Source of the DNA: Blepharisma japonicum
Lineage: Eukaryota; Ciliophora; Heterotrichea; Heterotrichida; Blepharismidae
Assembly: GCA_949751835.1 (NCBI GenBank)
Contig: CATKHK010000041.1
Coordinates: 186,001-250,000, forward strand
Length of the DNA: 64,000 nt
Direction of reading: 5' to 3'
Below the pieces are notes generated by a model. That model was not told the DNA's origin, made no database searches, and saw only the letters and a list, made by a program, of their open reading frames with translations. A program made the position numbers and the translations under genes. This document shows positions 42,687-50,902 of this stretch, piece by piece (within the stretch, counting starts at the first letter, position 1; every line of letters starts with the position of its first letter).

Positions 42687-43649
42687 ATGGCGCTTACCAG
42701 AAGACGAGCTTCAGAGCCACCCTCTGAAATATTTTCTCTCCCAATTTCACATCTCAACAAACTAAATAAGCTTTTGCCAGCTGGTTTTAAACTCGAAGGC
42801 ACAGCTGCCAAAGATCCAGACAGCCCATCTACAGATTCAGAAAAGAAAAAATACAAGAAACGTAGCCGTTCTCGCCAAAAAGAAAGGATTAAAATCAACA
42901 CTTATTCTGAATGGGCTGATCGTGACGTTGGGCTAAAAATGGGCGGAGAAGCAGCTCGCAGATGCTACGAAATCATCCAAAATCTCAAAATGCACATCTT
43001 GGTAGCTCCCTTTTTACAACCAGTAGACCCTGTTGCCCTTAATCTCCCTGATTACTTAGAGATCATCCAAGACCCTATCGATATTTCTACAGTTGAAAGA
43101 AATCTGAAAGCTGGGCTTTACTCTAACTCAATGCAATTTGCAACTGATATGAGAAGGATTTGGCTAAATTCATTTACCTATAATGCAGTAGATTCGGACA
43201 TGTTCTATATAACTCTAGAAATGGCGACTTATTTTGAGCGACAATTCAAGGACCTTGAAGGGGTTTTGTTTTGTCCTGGAACAGAAATTAAAAAAATGCC
43301 ACGTGAGAAGCTCGTAGTTAAAGAGTATATGAACAAGCCTATGACCTTGCAAGAAAAGAAGGTTTTGGGGGCAAATATCAAGAAATTAAGCAAAGAACAA
43401 AAGGAGAAGGTAAAATTAATTGCTGGGCTCGATAAAAGTGGGAAAAGTAAATTAAATTTAACAACTTTATCGCCGACTATTTGTAGAGAACTGGAAAAAT
43501 TTGTGAAATTAAGCTATCAGGCAAGTTTGCATAGAAATAGGCAAAGGAATTTGCTGGGGTTGAAGAGGCAGTTTCATAGTGATTTTTGTTATGGATTATC
43601 GGAGAAAAGGATGAAAGGTTATCATAATGAAGATATGGAGTATTATTAA
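42687..43649 (+). CDS. bromodomain protein with ET-like domain (BET type)
   Basis: 320 residues. One bromodomain (about 92-195) is recognised by APFLQPVDPVALNLPDYLEI, IQDPIDISTVERNLKAGLYS, and NSFTYN with the acetyl-lysine-binding Asn. Downstream (about 218-285) MTLQEKKVLGANIKKLSKEQ and LTTLSPTICRELEKFVK match the NET/ET protein-interaction domain of BET proteins. A single bromodomain plus ET is a reduced BET layout; animal BETs have two bromodomains. It likely reads acetylated histones. The N-terminus is basic (KKKYKKRSRSRQKERIK), consistent with nuclear import. No TGA codon. Confidence 0.93.
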   Translation: MALTRRRASEPPSEIFSLPISHLNKLNKLLPAGFKLEGTAAKDPDSPSTDSEKKKYKKRSRSRQKERIKINTYSEWADRDVGLKMGGEAARRCYEIIQNLKMHILVAPFLQPVDPVALNLPDYLEIIQDPIDISTVERNLKAGLYSNSMQFATDMRRIWLNSFTYNAVDSDMFYITLEMATYFERQFKDLEGVLFCPGTEIKKMPREKLVVKEYMNKPMTLQEKKVLGANIKKLSKEQKEKVKLIAGLDKSGKSKLNLTTLSPTICRELEKFVKLSYQASLHRNRQRNLLGLKRQFHSDFCYGLSEKRMKGYHNEDMEYY

Positions 43650-44129
43650 GTGTTTTTGGAGTAAGACGAGTAATTTGAAAATAATTATTATGTATTGAAT
43701 AAGTTTTCTTTAAAAGAGCTAAACTCCCCATAAAGCTATTCACCTGATTTGCAAAAATAAAGCATAAAATCTTGCCTATATTAATAAAGTTGAACACGAT
43801 AACTTGACAACCCAACACTAGTTTATATAAAAGAAACCTTAGCAGTTAATTTTTTAAGTAGCATATGCAAAATTGAATAAAATTTATCTAGAATTTATAA
43901 AAACAGCGAATTCTTGCTATTAAATTAATAAGATATGTGCTAAATTTTTAAAATGATTTAAAAAGCTTTTTTATTCTTATTTTCAGATAAATTATATATT
44001 TATATAAAATATAAACATAATCTTATTTATTGGCAATCAAATTATAAAGTAACTGAATTAAATTTATCTAAATCCTAACATCTCGCATTACTAAAATTTC
44101 AAACAAAAATGATAATGGTAGAGAAAATT
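43650..44129. other. AT-rich spacer
   Basis: About 480 nt, AT-rich, downstream of the bromodomain gene. No gene supported. Confidence 0.4.
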
Positions 44130-44467
44130 AATTTATTGCCCCAGCAGGTCTTTTTTCTCCCCTCACTGCTATTCTCCTCCTCATATCTTTATTTTATCAA
44201 TTCTTTTATTTCTTATCCCCTCCCATCATCCCTACAAAATTTCCCATCTTGTCTCATTCTATCATTTTAAATTGTCAACAATTTCTCTTAAAACTTCCAT
44301 TCTTTCTTCTCTCGTCTCCTTTTTCAATTTAACACTCTTCTAAATAATAATTCTGTCTCACTCTTCACTATCGTATCCTATAAGGCTTATTTTCATTTTA
44401 TTTCTTCCCCAACTTTTCCGACTGATCCTGTCTCGATTTTCCAAATATGTTTCGTCAATGGTTATAA
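44130..44467 (+). promoter_or_regulatory. pyrimidine-rich tract upstream of actin
   Basis: About 330 nt on the actin sense strand made mostly of C and T (for example tcttttttctcccctcactg and tctcgtctcctttttcaatt). It ends close to the actin ATG. It may be the promoter plus a long untranslated leader of a highly expressed gene. No known motif assigned. Confidence 0.55.
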
Positions 44468-45598
44468 ATGGTGGATCAGAACGTCCAAGCTCTCGTCATT
44501 GACAACGGTTCAGGAATGTGCAAGGCCGGCATAGCCGGTGACGATGCCCCAAGAGCTGTCTTCCCAAGCATTGTCGGTCGCCCAAGAATGCCTGGAATCA
44601 TCGTAGGAACAGAACAAAAAGAAGTCTATATTGGTGATGAAGCACAAGCTAAGAGAGGTGTTCTCAATCTGAAATACCCAATTGAGCATGGTATTGTTAC
44701 TAACTGGGATGACATGGAAAGAATCTGGCATCATACTTTCTTCAACGAATTAAGAGTCCCAGCTGACGAGCACCCAGTCCTCCTCACTGAAGCTCCTCTC
44801 AACCCTAAGAACAACAGAGAAAAGATGACTCAAATCATGTTCGAAACTTTCAACGTCCCTGCTTTCTATGTCGCCATCCAAGCTGTGCTCTCATTATACA
44901 GCTCTGGCAGAACCACTGGTATGGTCGTTGATTCAGGAGACGGAGTCACTCACGTCGTCCCAATCTACGAAGGGTATGCTTTACCACACGCAATTCAAAG
45001 AATCGACGTTGCCGGTCGTGACTTGACCTTGCACTTGGTCAGACTCATGACTGAGAGAGGCCACTCACTGACCAACTCAGCTGAGAAAGAAATCGTCAGA
45101 GACATCAAAGAGAAACTCTGCTACGTTGCTTTGGACTTCCAAGAAGAAATGAACAAAGCTAGAACTTCTTCAGAAATCGAGAAAAACTACGAGATGCCTG
45201 ATGGAAGCACAGTCACACTTGGAAGCGAAAGATTCAGAGCCCCTGAAGCTTTGTTCCAGCCAAGCTTGCTAGGGCTTGATATTGACGGCATGGACGAGAC
45301 TACTTATAAATCAATCATGAAATGTGACTTGGATATCAGAAGAGACTTATACGGAAACGTTGTCATGAGTGGAGGGTCTACCATGTATCCAGGTATTTCT
45401 GAAAGACTCAATAAAGAACTTGTAGCAAAGGCACCACCAAGCATGAAAATTAAAGTTGTTGCACCACCTGAAAGAAAATACTCAGTCTGGATTGGAGGAT
45501 CAATTCTCAGCTCACTTTCAAGCTTCCAACAGATGTGGGTCACCAAGGCTGAATATGATGAAGCAGGAGCTAGCATTGTTCACCGCAAGTGCTTCTAA
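44468..45598 (+). CDS. ACT: actin
   Basis: 376 residues, the standard actin length, ending IVHRKCF. Nucleotide-binding signatures are conserved: [35 protein letters not shown] with the usual His73 position, [18 protein letters not shown] and [17 protein letters not shown]. It differs from animal actin more than usual for the protein (for example PRMPGIIVG for PRHQGVMVG, and [13 protein letters not shown]), typical of divergent ciliate actins. No intron or TGA. The GC-richer codon use marks high expression. It converges on a neudesin-like gene 33 nt away. Confidence 0.98.
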   Translation: MVDQNVQALVIDNGSGMCKAGIAGDDAPRAVFPSIVGRPRMPGIIVGTEQKEVYIGDEAQAKRGVLNLKYPIEHGIVTNWDDMERIWHHTFFNELRVPADEHPVLLTEAPLNPKNNREKMTQIMFETFNVPAFYVAIQAVLSLYSSGRTTGMVVDSGDGVTHVVPIYEGYALPHAIQRIDVAGRDLTLHLVRLMTERGHSLTNSAEKEIVRDIKEKLCYVALDFQEEMNKARTSSEIEKNYEMPDGSTVTLGSERFRAPEALFQPSLLGLDIDGMDETTYKSIMKCDLDIRRDLYGNVVMSGGSTMYPGISERLNKELVAKAPPSMKIKVVAPPERKYSVWIGGSILSSLSSFQQMWVTKAEYDEAGASIVHRKCF

Positions 45599-45631
45599 GT
45601 AAGCTAATTTATCATTAAGCATCATTGTTAG

Positions 45632-45988
45632 CTAAATTATGAGGTAGCCTACAACTGGATATTTGTCTAAAAAGTTCTTTGTCCAGCCTTTGAGGATCAG
45701 CTTTTCTTCGTCTGTAAGAGTGACTTTTCTAGGGTCAAGCTCTAAGATTTTCAAGTCGAATCTTTGTTTTGCAAGGCCTATAGTAAGATCTTTGCCTTTA
45801 AGATAATAATATTCACCACCTTGCTTGAAGTTCGGAGAATTGGTGACATCAAAAATGTAGCCTGCACAGCCAATGTAGACTTTTGAATATCTCCCATCAA
45901 ACACTGAAAGCTGCCTTCTGGTTAGTCTCAAGCCAAATTGAGAACTTGCTATTGTGATTAAAAAAAGAATAATGAGAAGTTTTCTCAT
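45632..45988 (-). CDS. secreted cytochrome b5-like heme-binding protein (neudesin-like)
   Basis: 118 residues. The N-terminus is a signal peptide (MRKLLIILFLITIASS). The rest matches the MAPR/cytochrome b5-like fold: LTRRQLSVFDGRYSKVYIGC, AGYIFDVTNSPNFKQGG, EYYYLKGKDLTIGLAK, and NFLDKYPVVGYLI, closely like neudesin (FDVTSG, GKDSTRGVAK, YPIVGY). These proteins bind heme through Tyr residues, here EYYYLKGKD. It is likely in the secretory pathway or ER lumen. No transmembrane helix beyond the signal. It is convergent with actin, and a methyltransferase gene lies upstream. Confidence 0.88.
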   Translation of the reverse strand: MRKLLIILFLITIASSQFGLRLTRRQLSVFDGRYSKVYIGCAGYIFDVTNSPNFKQGGEYYYLKGKDLTIGLAKQRFDLKILELDPRKVTLTDEEKLILKGWTKNFLDKYPVVGYLII

Positions 45989-46021
45989 TATATAAAATTA
46001 ATTCAAACTAATATTTTTAAG

Positions 46022-46735
46022 CTAGAGAAGGCTATCTTTATGCACATAAAGATACTGCCATTTATTCACGACTCGCTCCCAGCCAAGGTTCTCTAAATAC
46101 TCGTAGACTAGTTTGTAACTTCCTCCATGATCCATGTTCCCTTCATCTAGAAGCACAATAGAGTATTTATGAAGTTTGCTATAAGCTGCTTTTATTTCTT
46201 GTAAATGATAATGTTGGATATAATCCAGCTTTTTTTCGTCATAGTCCAGTGAATCCATGTAAAGAAAATCAATTGGCTTATCATAATTTTTCAAAAATTC
46301 AACTGAGTCACTTTTGATGATGCTCACATTTTCTTCAATTCATTTTGTAACTTCTTTGGCTTTATTTACGGCGTTTTGGTCATTATCAACTGATGTCAAG
46401 AATTTTTCTGTTGCATAAGCGAATAGTCCAAAAATAGATGTTGAGCATCCATCATATGAGCATTTTTCTTCGCCTCATTCAGTGCCAAGCTCAATTAGAT
46501 TTTTTGAGTTTCTGTAAATCATAAGCTTCATAGCTTCTGAAAAAGTGATAAACCTTTTATCGTCTTTGGGAATCTTCTCAAGTGCAGTAAAAATTGCTAT
46601 TTTGCTGTCAGCTTCCAGTGTGGGGGAACGCTCTGAGTAAGGGTTAACTGAATTTCATTGCACATTTCTTGCTTGAGAAAGCGCGCAAAATATTACAAAT
46701 AAAATAGCACAATTGGTATTTGCCATGAAGCCCAT
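46022..46735 (-). CDS. class I SAM methyltransferase with a signal peptide
   Basis: 237 residues, three TGA as Trp. A hydrophobic N-terminus (ATG at 46735, or the second Met at 46726; CAILFVIFCALSQA) suggests entry to the secretory pathway. The Rossmann-like core has motif I as LIELGTEWGEEKCSYDG, then FLTSVDNDQNAVNKAKEV with the acidic motif II, DFLYMDSLDYDE, and a SIVLLDEGNMDHGGSY segment. This resembles the FkbM/Methyltransf_24-type families; the substrate is unknown. An ER/secretory SAM methyltransferase is unusual. It stops at TAG and lies 33 nt from the neudesin-like gene on the same strand. Confidence 0.8.
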
Positions 46736-46764
46736 ATGCAATTTATTATATTATTTGCAAACAA

Positions 46765-47562
46765 TTACTTTTTAATGCTATTACTTATTAAAAAAATTGG
46801 TTTCGTAATTATTTCAGATTCCAATACAGCACATGCGAATATGTAGTCTCCGCTCTTAATGTGAGGATGCTTTCATTCGCTTATCATAGCTAAATTTTTT
46901 GTTAGAAATACACTGAGAATTCACATAATTATTTCCGTTGCAAGAACATAATAAATATCATTCCAGTCTTCAGCAGTTCCTAAAAATGCCAAGATCAGGC
47001 ATATCATGGTGATAATTACTATTATTGTGTCTGTACTGAAGGATTTATTTATTCATACAAAAAAAGCAATTGTTTGAAAAACTGCCAATAAATTAATTAT
47101 TGGGACAAAAGCCAAAAATATTGGATAATTTGCTAAAATTGCTGTAAATAGCCCAATTTTGACTACGCACAACGCTGATAGAATCCCAATATCTGCTGGA
47201 GTTTTTTTAAGCTCTTTAGCTGCATATGGAATTGTGCAATATAAGCAAACCAAAGCTCCAAGGCATACCAAAATACTAAGCCAGCCCTGCAAAGCACTTT
47301 TTAAGGAATCACTAATAAGTAAAAGACCTCCAACAAGTGAAATTATGCACAGCTGAGAAACAAAAGTTAAGCATACACTTCATACAAATGAGACTAATTC
47401 TTTTATTTTCATTTTACTTACTTCTTTTGCAGTCAATTTCCTCATTGGCTTCACCAGGGTTTGTTTAGATGGTTTTTCTTTTGGTTGTAATTCAGATTCT
47501 GTCTTAATAATGCTTTCAGTTTCTTCAATTTCATCAATTTGCTCTTCATATTTTACATTCAT
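46765..47562 (-). CDS. polytopic membrane protein (about six helices)
   Basis: 265 residues with four TGA codons as Trp, so the gene would look shattered under the standard code. The first 60 residues are cytosolic, acidic then basic (VKPMRKLTAKEVSKMKIKEL). Six hydrophobic segments follow, such as CLTFVSQLCIISLVGGLLLI, WLSILVCLGALVCLY and AILANYPIFLAFVPIINLLA, with TEDW-like loops. The layout (a basic N-terminus then six or seven short helices) resembles TMBIM/BAX-inhibitor proteins, but no signature confirms that. Function unknown. Confidence 0.75.
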
Positions 47563-47690
47563 TTTATAATATTTCTTGAAATAAGTAACTGTTCATCTTA
47601 TCCAGCATTAAATATAAAACTCACGTTTATTTAAATATTACCTAAATTAATTTCTTTAGATTAATCTATTAGTTTGCAAGACGCTCTTTA

Positions 47691-48785
47691 TTAATCAAAT
47701 TGAACTAGCTCGACTGGTTCTCTCACATCATAATCCTCTATCATTACTGAGTCATATATTTCGTCCTCCGAATATCTTTCTTCATAATATTCTTCAGACC
47801 CAGGGTCCTCATAATCTTCTTCATAGCTCATCTGTGGGCTATCTCCTTCTATTTCAATTAATTTTTTAATATCATCTCCTTTATTGATTTCCTGTATCCT
47901 TTTATCTATATCCTGAAGCCTCTTTTTTTCCTCATCAACACTATCAAACTTATTTGGCTTCTTTTTCCAGTCTTCTTCTCTAGGAGAATCACTCATACTC
48001 CCTGAGTCTATTTCAGGAGGAATAAACTTTCCTTTTTGCTGGTTAAAAGGAGGGTAATTTGATAGCTTTTTATCTGGAACTTTTAATTCTGGCTCTGAGC
48101 CTGATTCTGAGTCAATTTCAGGAGCGATAAAATTGGTGGGTTTTTGATTTTTAAATGGAGGGATATTTTGAAGAGGCTTGGAAACTGGCGCTGGCTTAGA
48201 AGGGGGAGGAGAGTCACTTTTAGGAGAAGGCTCAGCAGGAGGTGTTACAAATTTCCCTAACTTTTGAGAATTTAGTGGAGGGATGTTAGGAAGAGGCTGC
48301 TTTGAAAGAGGAGCTAAATTTGCTTTTGGTACTGGCTGCTGTTTTTGAGGCTCAAGAGCTGCTGGCAAAGGATTTAGCTTTTGCTCAGGTTTTGGCTCTA
48401 GTTTAGGCACCGGCTTTGGTTCAGGCTTGACCATCATTGTTTGTATCATAAAAGTCAAGTATGGAACGTCTGATGGAGGAGTAATTTTCAATTCATTTTG
48501 GAGATAAGATCGAATATCGTCAATTGGTAACAAATGGCACTCAGGCACAAACACATTCAGCGAAAATTTCATCTTGTAGCATTCCATAAAATCTCTGAAG
48601 AGATAAGCTGCCAATTTTCCCTCAGGTGTTTGGGCTGCCGAAATTGCCTTAGATTTGTCAATATGAATCTTTCCCTCGTCATTTTGGACTGCTTTAAATA
48701 CATTCAACCTGAGCTGAGCCCTTATTTTATCAAGAACTCCTGCAGAATCCAGGGTCCTAATTATGATTTCTTTCAATTCTTCCAT
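47691..48785 (-). CDS. FOP/CEP43-like basal-body protein
   Basis: 364 residues. The N-terminal 110 residues match the FOP dimerisation/LisH-type domain of FGFR1OP (CEP43): ELKEIIIRTLDSAGVLDKIR, AQLRLNVFKAVQND and YLFRDFMECYKMKFSLNVFV with a following PE. FOP-family proteins locate at centrioles, basal bodies and centriolar satellites and are needed for ciliogenesis. The remainder is Pro/Lys/Gln-rich with repeats of PPFNQQKGKFIPPEIDS type (about 160-260) and an acidic, tyrosine-rich end (EEDYEDPGSEEYYEERYSED). It is on the same strand as NBR1, 63 nt downstream of it. No TGA or intron. Confidence 0.88.
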   Translation of the reverse strand: MEELKEIIIRTLDSAGVLDKIRAQLRLNVFKAVQNDEGKIHIDKSKAISAAQTPEGKLAAYLFRDFMECYKMKFSLNVFVPECHLLPIDDIRSYLQNELKITPPSDVPYLTFMIQTMMVKPEPKPVPKLEPKPEQKLNPLPAALEPQKQQPVPKANLAPLSKQPLPNIPPLNSQKLGKFVTPPAEPSPKSDSPPPSKPAPVSKPLQNIPPFKNQKPTNFIAPEIDSESGSEPELKVPDKKLSNYPPFNQQKGKFIPPEIDSGSMSDSPREEDWKKKPNKFDSVDEEKKRLQDIDKRIQEINKGDDIKKLIEIEGDSPQMSYEEDYEDPGSEEYYEERYSEDEIYDSVMIEDYDVREPVELVQFD

Positions 48786-48848
48786 TTACTATTTGAATTT
48801 GGAAGAATATTTAAAAATCAGCTATTATTTATATATTCTAAAAGACCT

Positions 48849-50138
48849 TTATTTAATAACGCTTCCACTCAATAAAGCTTCAGTAGCTTTCACAAGGTCA
48901 CCTCCAGTCTTTTCAAGAGCCATTCTGACGATTTCTGGGTTATTGAACATGTCCATGAGGGTTTGGACTTTGTTGTCAAATTCTTCTTTGACTTTTACCA
49001 CGTTAATGGTGATCCATACTCTTTGGCCGAATCTTGAGCCTTCAGGGTCGACAGCGCGCCAATAGGAGGTGTATCTCCCTTCTTCAACTGGTGCAGTACA
49101 GTTAGCGGTTATGTCTTCTTCTTCACCTGGCATAAGAGGAGGTAGTGGGATGTCTCTTCCAGTAAAGTCACCATTGATGCAAACCAACTTGCAGCCAGTT
49201 GGCCATGGATTTTTTCCTTCATTTCTAAGTCTCCAAACTTTGATGAAATTAGTGCCTGCAGTGACTTTGTCGCCTTCGTGCCCTACTACATCTTTTACAA
49301 ACCTGCAAAGAAGCCTTGTCTCTGCGTCACATTGTCTATTTTTGCATTTTTTGTCTGGGCTAGCTTTTGCAGCACTTTTTGCTTTTGGCTTAGGCTTTGC
49401 GTTTGTTTCATCAAATGCACAGATAATGGCTTTTGGAACTTGTTCTGGAGTACGAATTTTGATAAATGGATGCTCGTGCTGGGCATTTGCCTCACATTTG
49501 CCACAAAAATCGAAGTTTTGGCAGACAGAACATTTATATCTATGTCCTACAATGGGTGATGCCCCACATGAATCGCAGGTAACATTTTGATGCACAACGT
49601 CAGATTTACTGCTTTCTATTGCATTCAGGAGTTTTGGCAAGTAATTTTGCATTTCATTTCTGATCAATGCTACAATGGTATTAAGCTTGGGATCTTGTCT
49701 GGAATCAATCACTCCATTTCCTAAGCAAATCCTGCATCTATCAAATTTTCCTCCACAAGCATAGCAAGGGACGTTGAAATCTTCCTTTTCAAATGGTGCC
49801 GGCAATGACTGTGGGGCTGGAGGTCCATCTTCAATGACCTCAACATCAGGGTATGATCCTGACCTGGTGCTTTGTGTCATGAAGCTTTCTGTCAATCTTG
49901 TGCCTTTGAGGTAAAGCAACAAGAATCCATTGAGCTTTTTTCCGAACCTTTTGGCTTCAGTGAGGTCGACGTCATCTATGATTGAGACACGGTCACCATC
50001 AGGGTCTTCATATGCAATTTCTAGTATCTGATAGTTAGGGATGTACTTTTCCACAAGGAGGCGAAGCGCTGAAAATGAATCTGGACGATCAATTGTTTGG
50101 ACCTTTTCCGATCCAATGAGAAAACGAATTCCGTTCAT
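48849..50138 (-). CDS. NBR1: NBR1-like selective autophagy receptor
   Basis: 429 residues with the NBR1 domain order: PB1 (1-83), ZZ zinc finger (about 184-228, CDSCGASPIVGHRYKCSVCQ and DFCGKC), NBR1 four-tryptophan/FW domain (278-382, with FIKVWRLRNEGKNPWP, SYWRAVDPEGSRFGQRVW) and a C-terminal UBA (about 392-427). An additional CYACGGKFDRCRIC cluster lies at 125-138. The PB1 allows oligomerisation, the UBA binds ubiquitin and NBR1-type receptors deliver cargo to autophagosomes. An Atg8-interacting motif cannot be assigned with confidence. It has a long pyrimidine-rich sense-strand leader. Confidence 0.93.
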   Translation of the reverse strand: MNGIRFLIGSEKVQTIDRPDSFSALRLLVEKYIPNYQILEIAYEDPDGDRVSIIDDVDLTEAKRFGKKLNGFLLLYLKGTRLTESFMTQSTRSGSYPDVEVIEDGPPAPQSLPAPFEKEDFNVPCYACGGKFDRCRICLGNGVIDSRQDPKLNTIVALIRNEMQNYLPKLLNAIESSKSDVVHQNVTCDSCGASPIVGHRYKCSVCQNFDFCGKCEANAQHEHPFIKIRTPEQVPKAIICAFDETNAKPKPKAKSAAKASPDKKCKNRQCDAETRLLCRFVKDVVGHEGDKVTAGTNFIKVWRLRNEGKNPWPTGCKLVCINGDFTGRDIPLPPLMPGEEEDITANCTAPVEEGRYTSYWRAVDPEGSRFGQRVWITINVVKVKEEFDNKVQTLMDMFNNPEIVRMALEKTGGDLVKATEALLSGSVIK

Positions 50139-50602
50139 GACTTAGTAGTCTGGGAATTTTTTATTATGAACAGATTAATAAGTTCGTCATATGCATTTTA
50201 ACTGATCGGTTCTGATTAGGAATAAAGAGGCCTAATTAACAGAATCAGCGTAAAGCCCTCTGCTGACGATTTTTTAAATTGATTTTTATCGATGGTTGGA
50301 GAATTCGTAGATTTGTGGTGAGTTAAATAATAATCATCTGATTAAATATAAAAATGAAAAGGGAAAATAAGACTGGGATAGATGTGGAAAATTCGGGGAA
50401 AGCGATAAAAAAGAGATAATGTACATTTATTTTTAAAATGATAGGCTTTGAAATGTTCTGGGAGTTTCGTATAAAATAGGGATGGGATTTAATTATACAT
50501 ATCATGTTAAATTATGGGGAATTATTCAACAAGACCATCAAATATGACTTAAAGGCTTATTTAAGGGTAGAGGCTTGAATAAAAATAATGCAAATTAAAT
50601 TT
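50139..50602 (-). promoter_or_regulatory. NBR1 upstream region, pyrimidine-rich on the sense strand
   Basis: On the minus strand, 50335-50500 is C/T-rich (for example ctttccccgaattttccaca). No gene is supported here. The duplicated unit begins at about 50603. Confidence 0.4.
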
Positions 50603-50902
50603 TATATAATGATGAACACAGACTTAATAGATAAGGCAAGACCAATATATAAGGTTTCAAGGTTAAATAGGAATAGATTCATGAATAGCAATCTTTATTT
50701 CAAAAGAAATTATTAAAAACTACAACATATAAAATTTTATAAATTAAAGTCTGGCCTTTTGAAAGACTTAATATCCTTTTAAAATAAATAATTTAAATTT
50801 AGATATCAGATTTTCAGCTTAAGCTCAATTTTGCATGCCATTTTTAAAAAATTAATAATATAAAATTATTTATTATCGATACTTTAGTATATAGTCCGGT
50901 TT

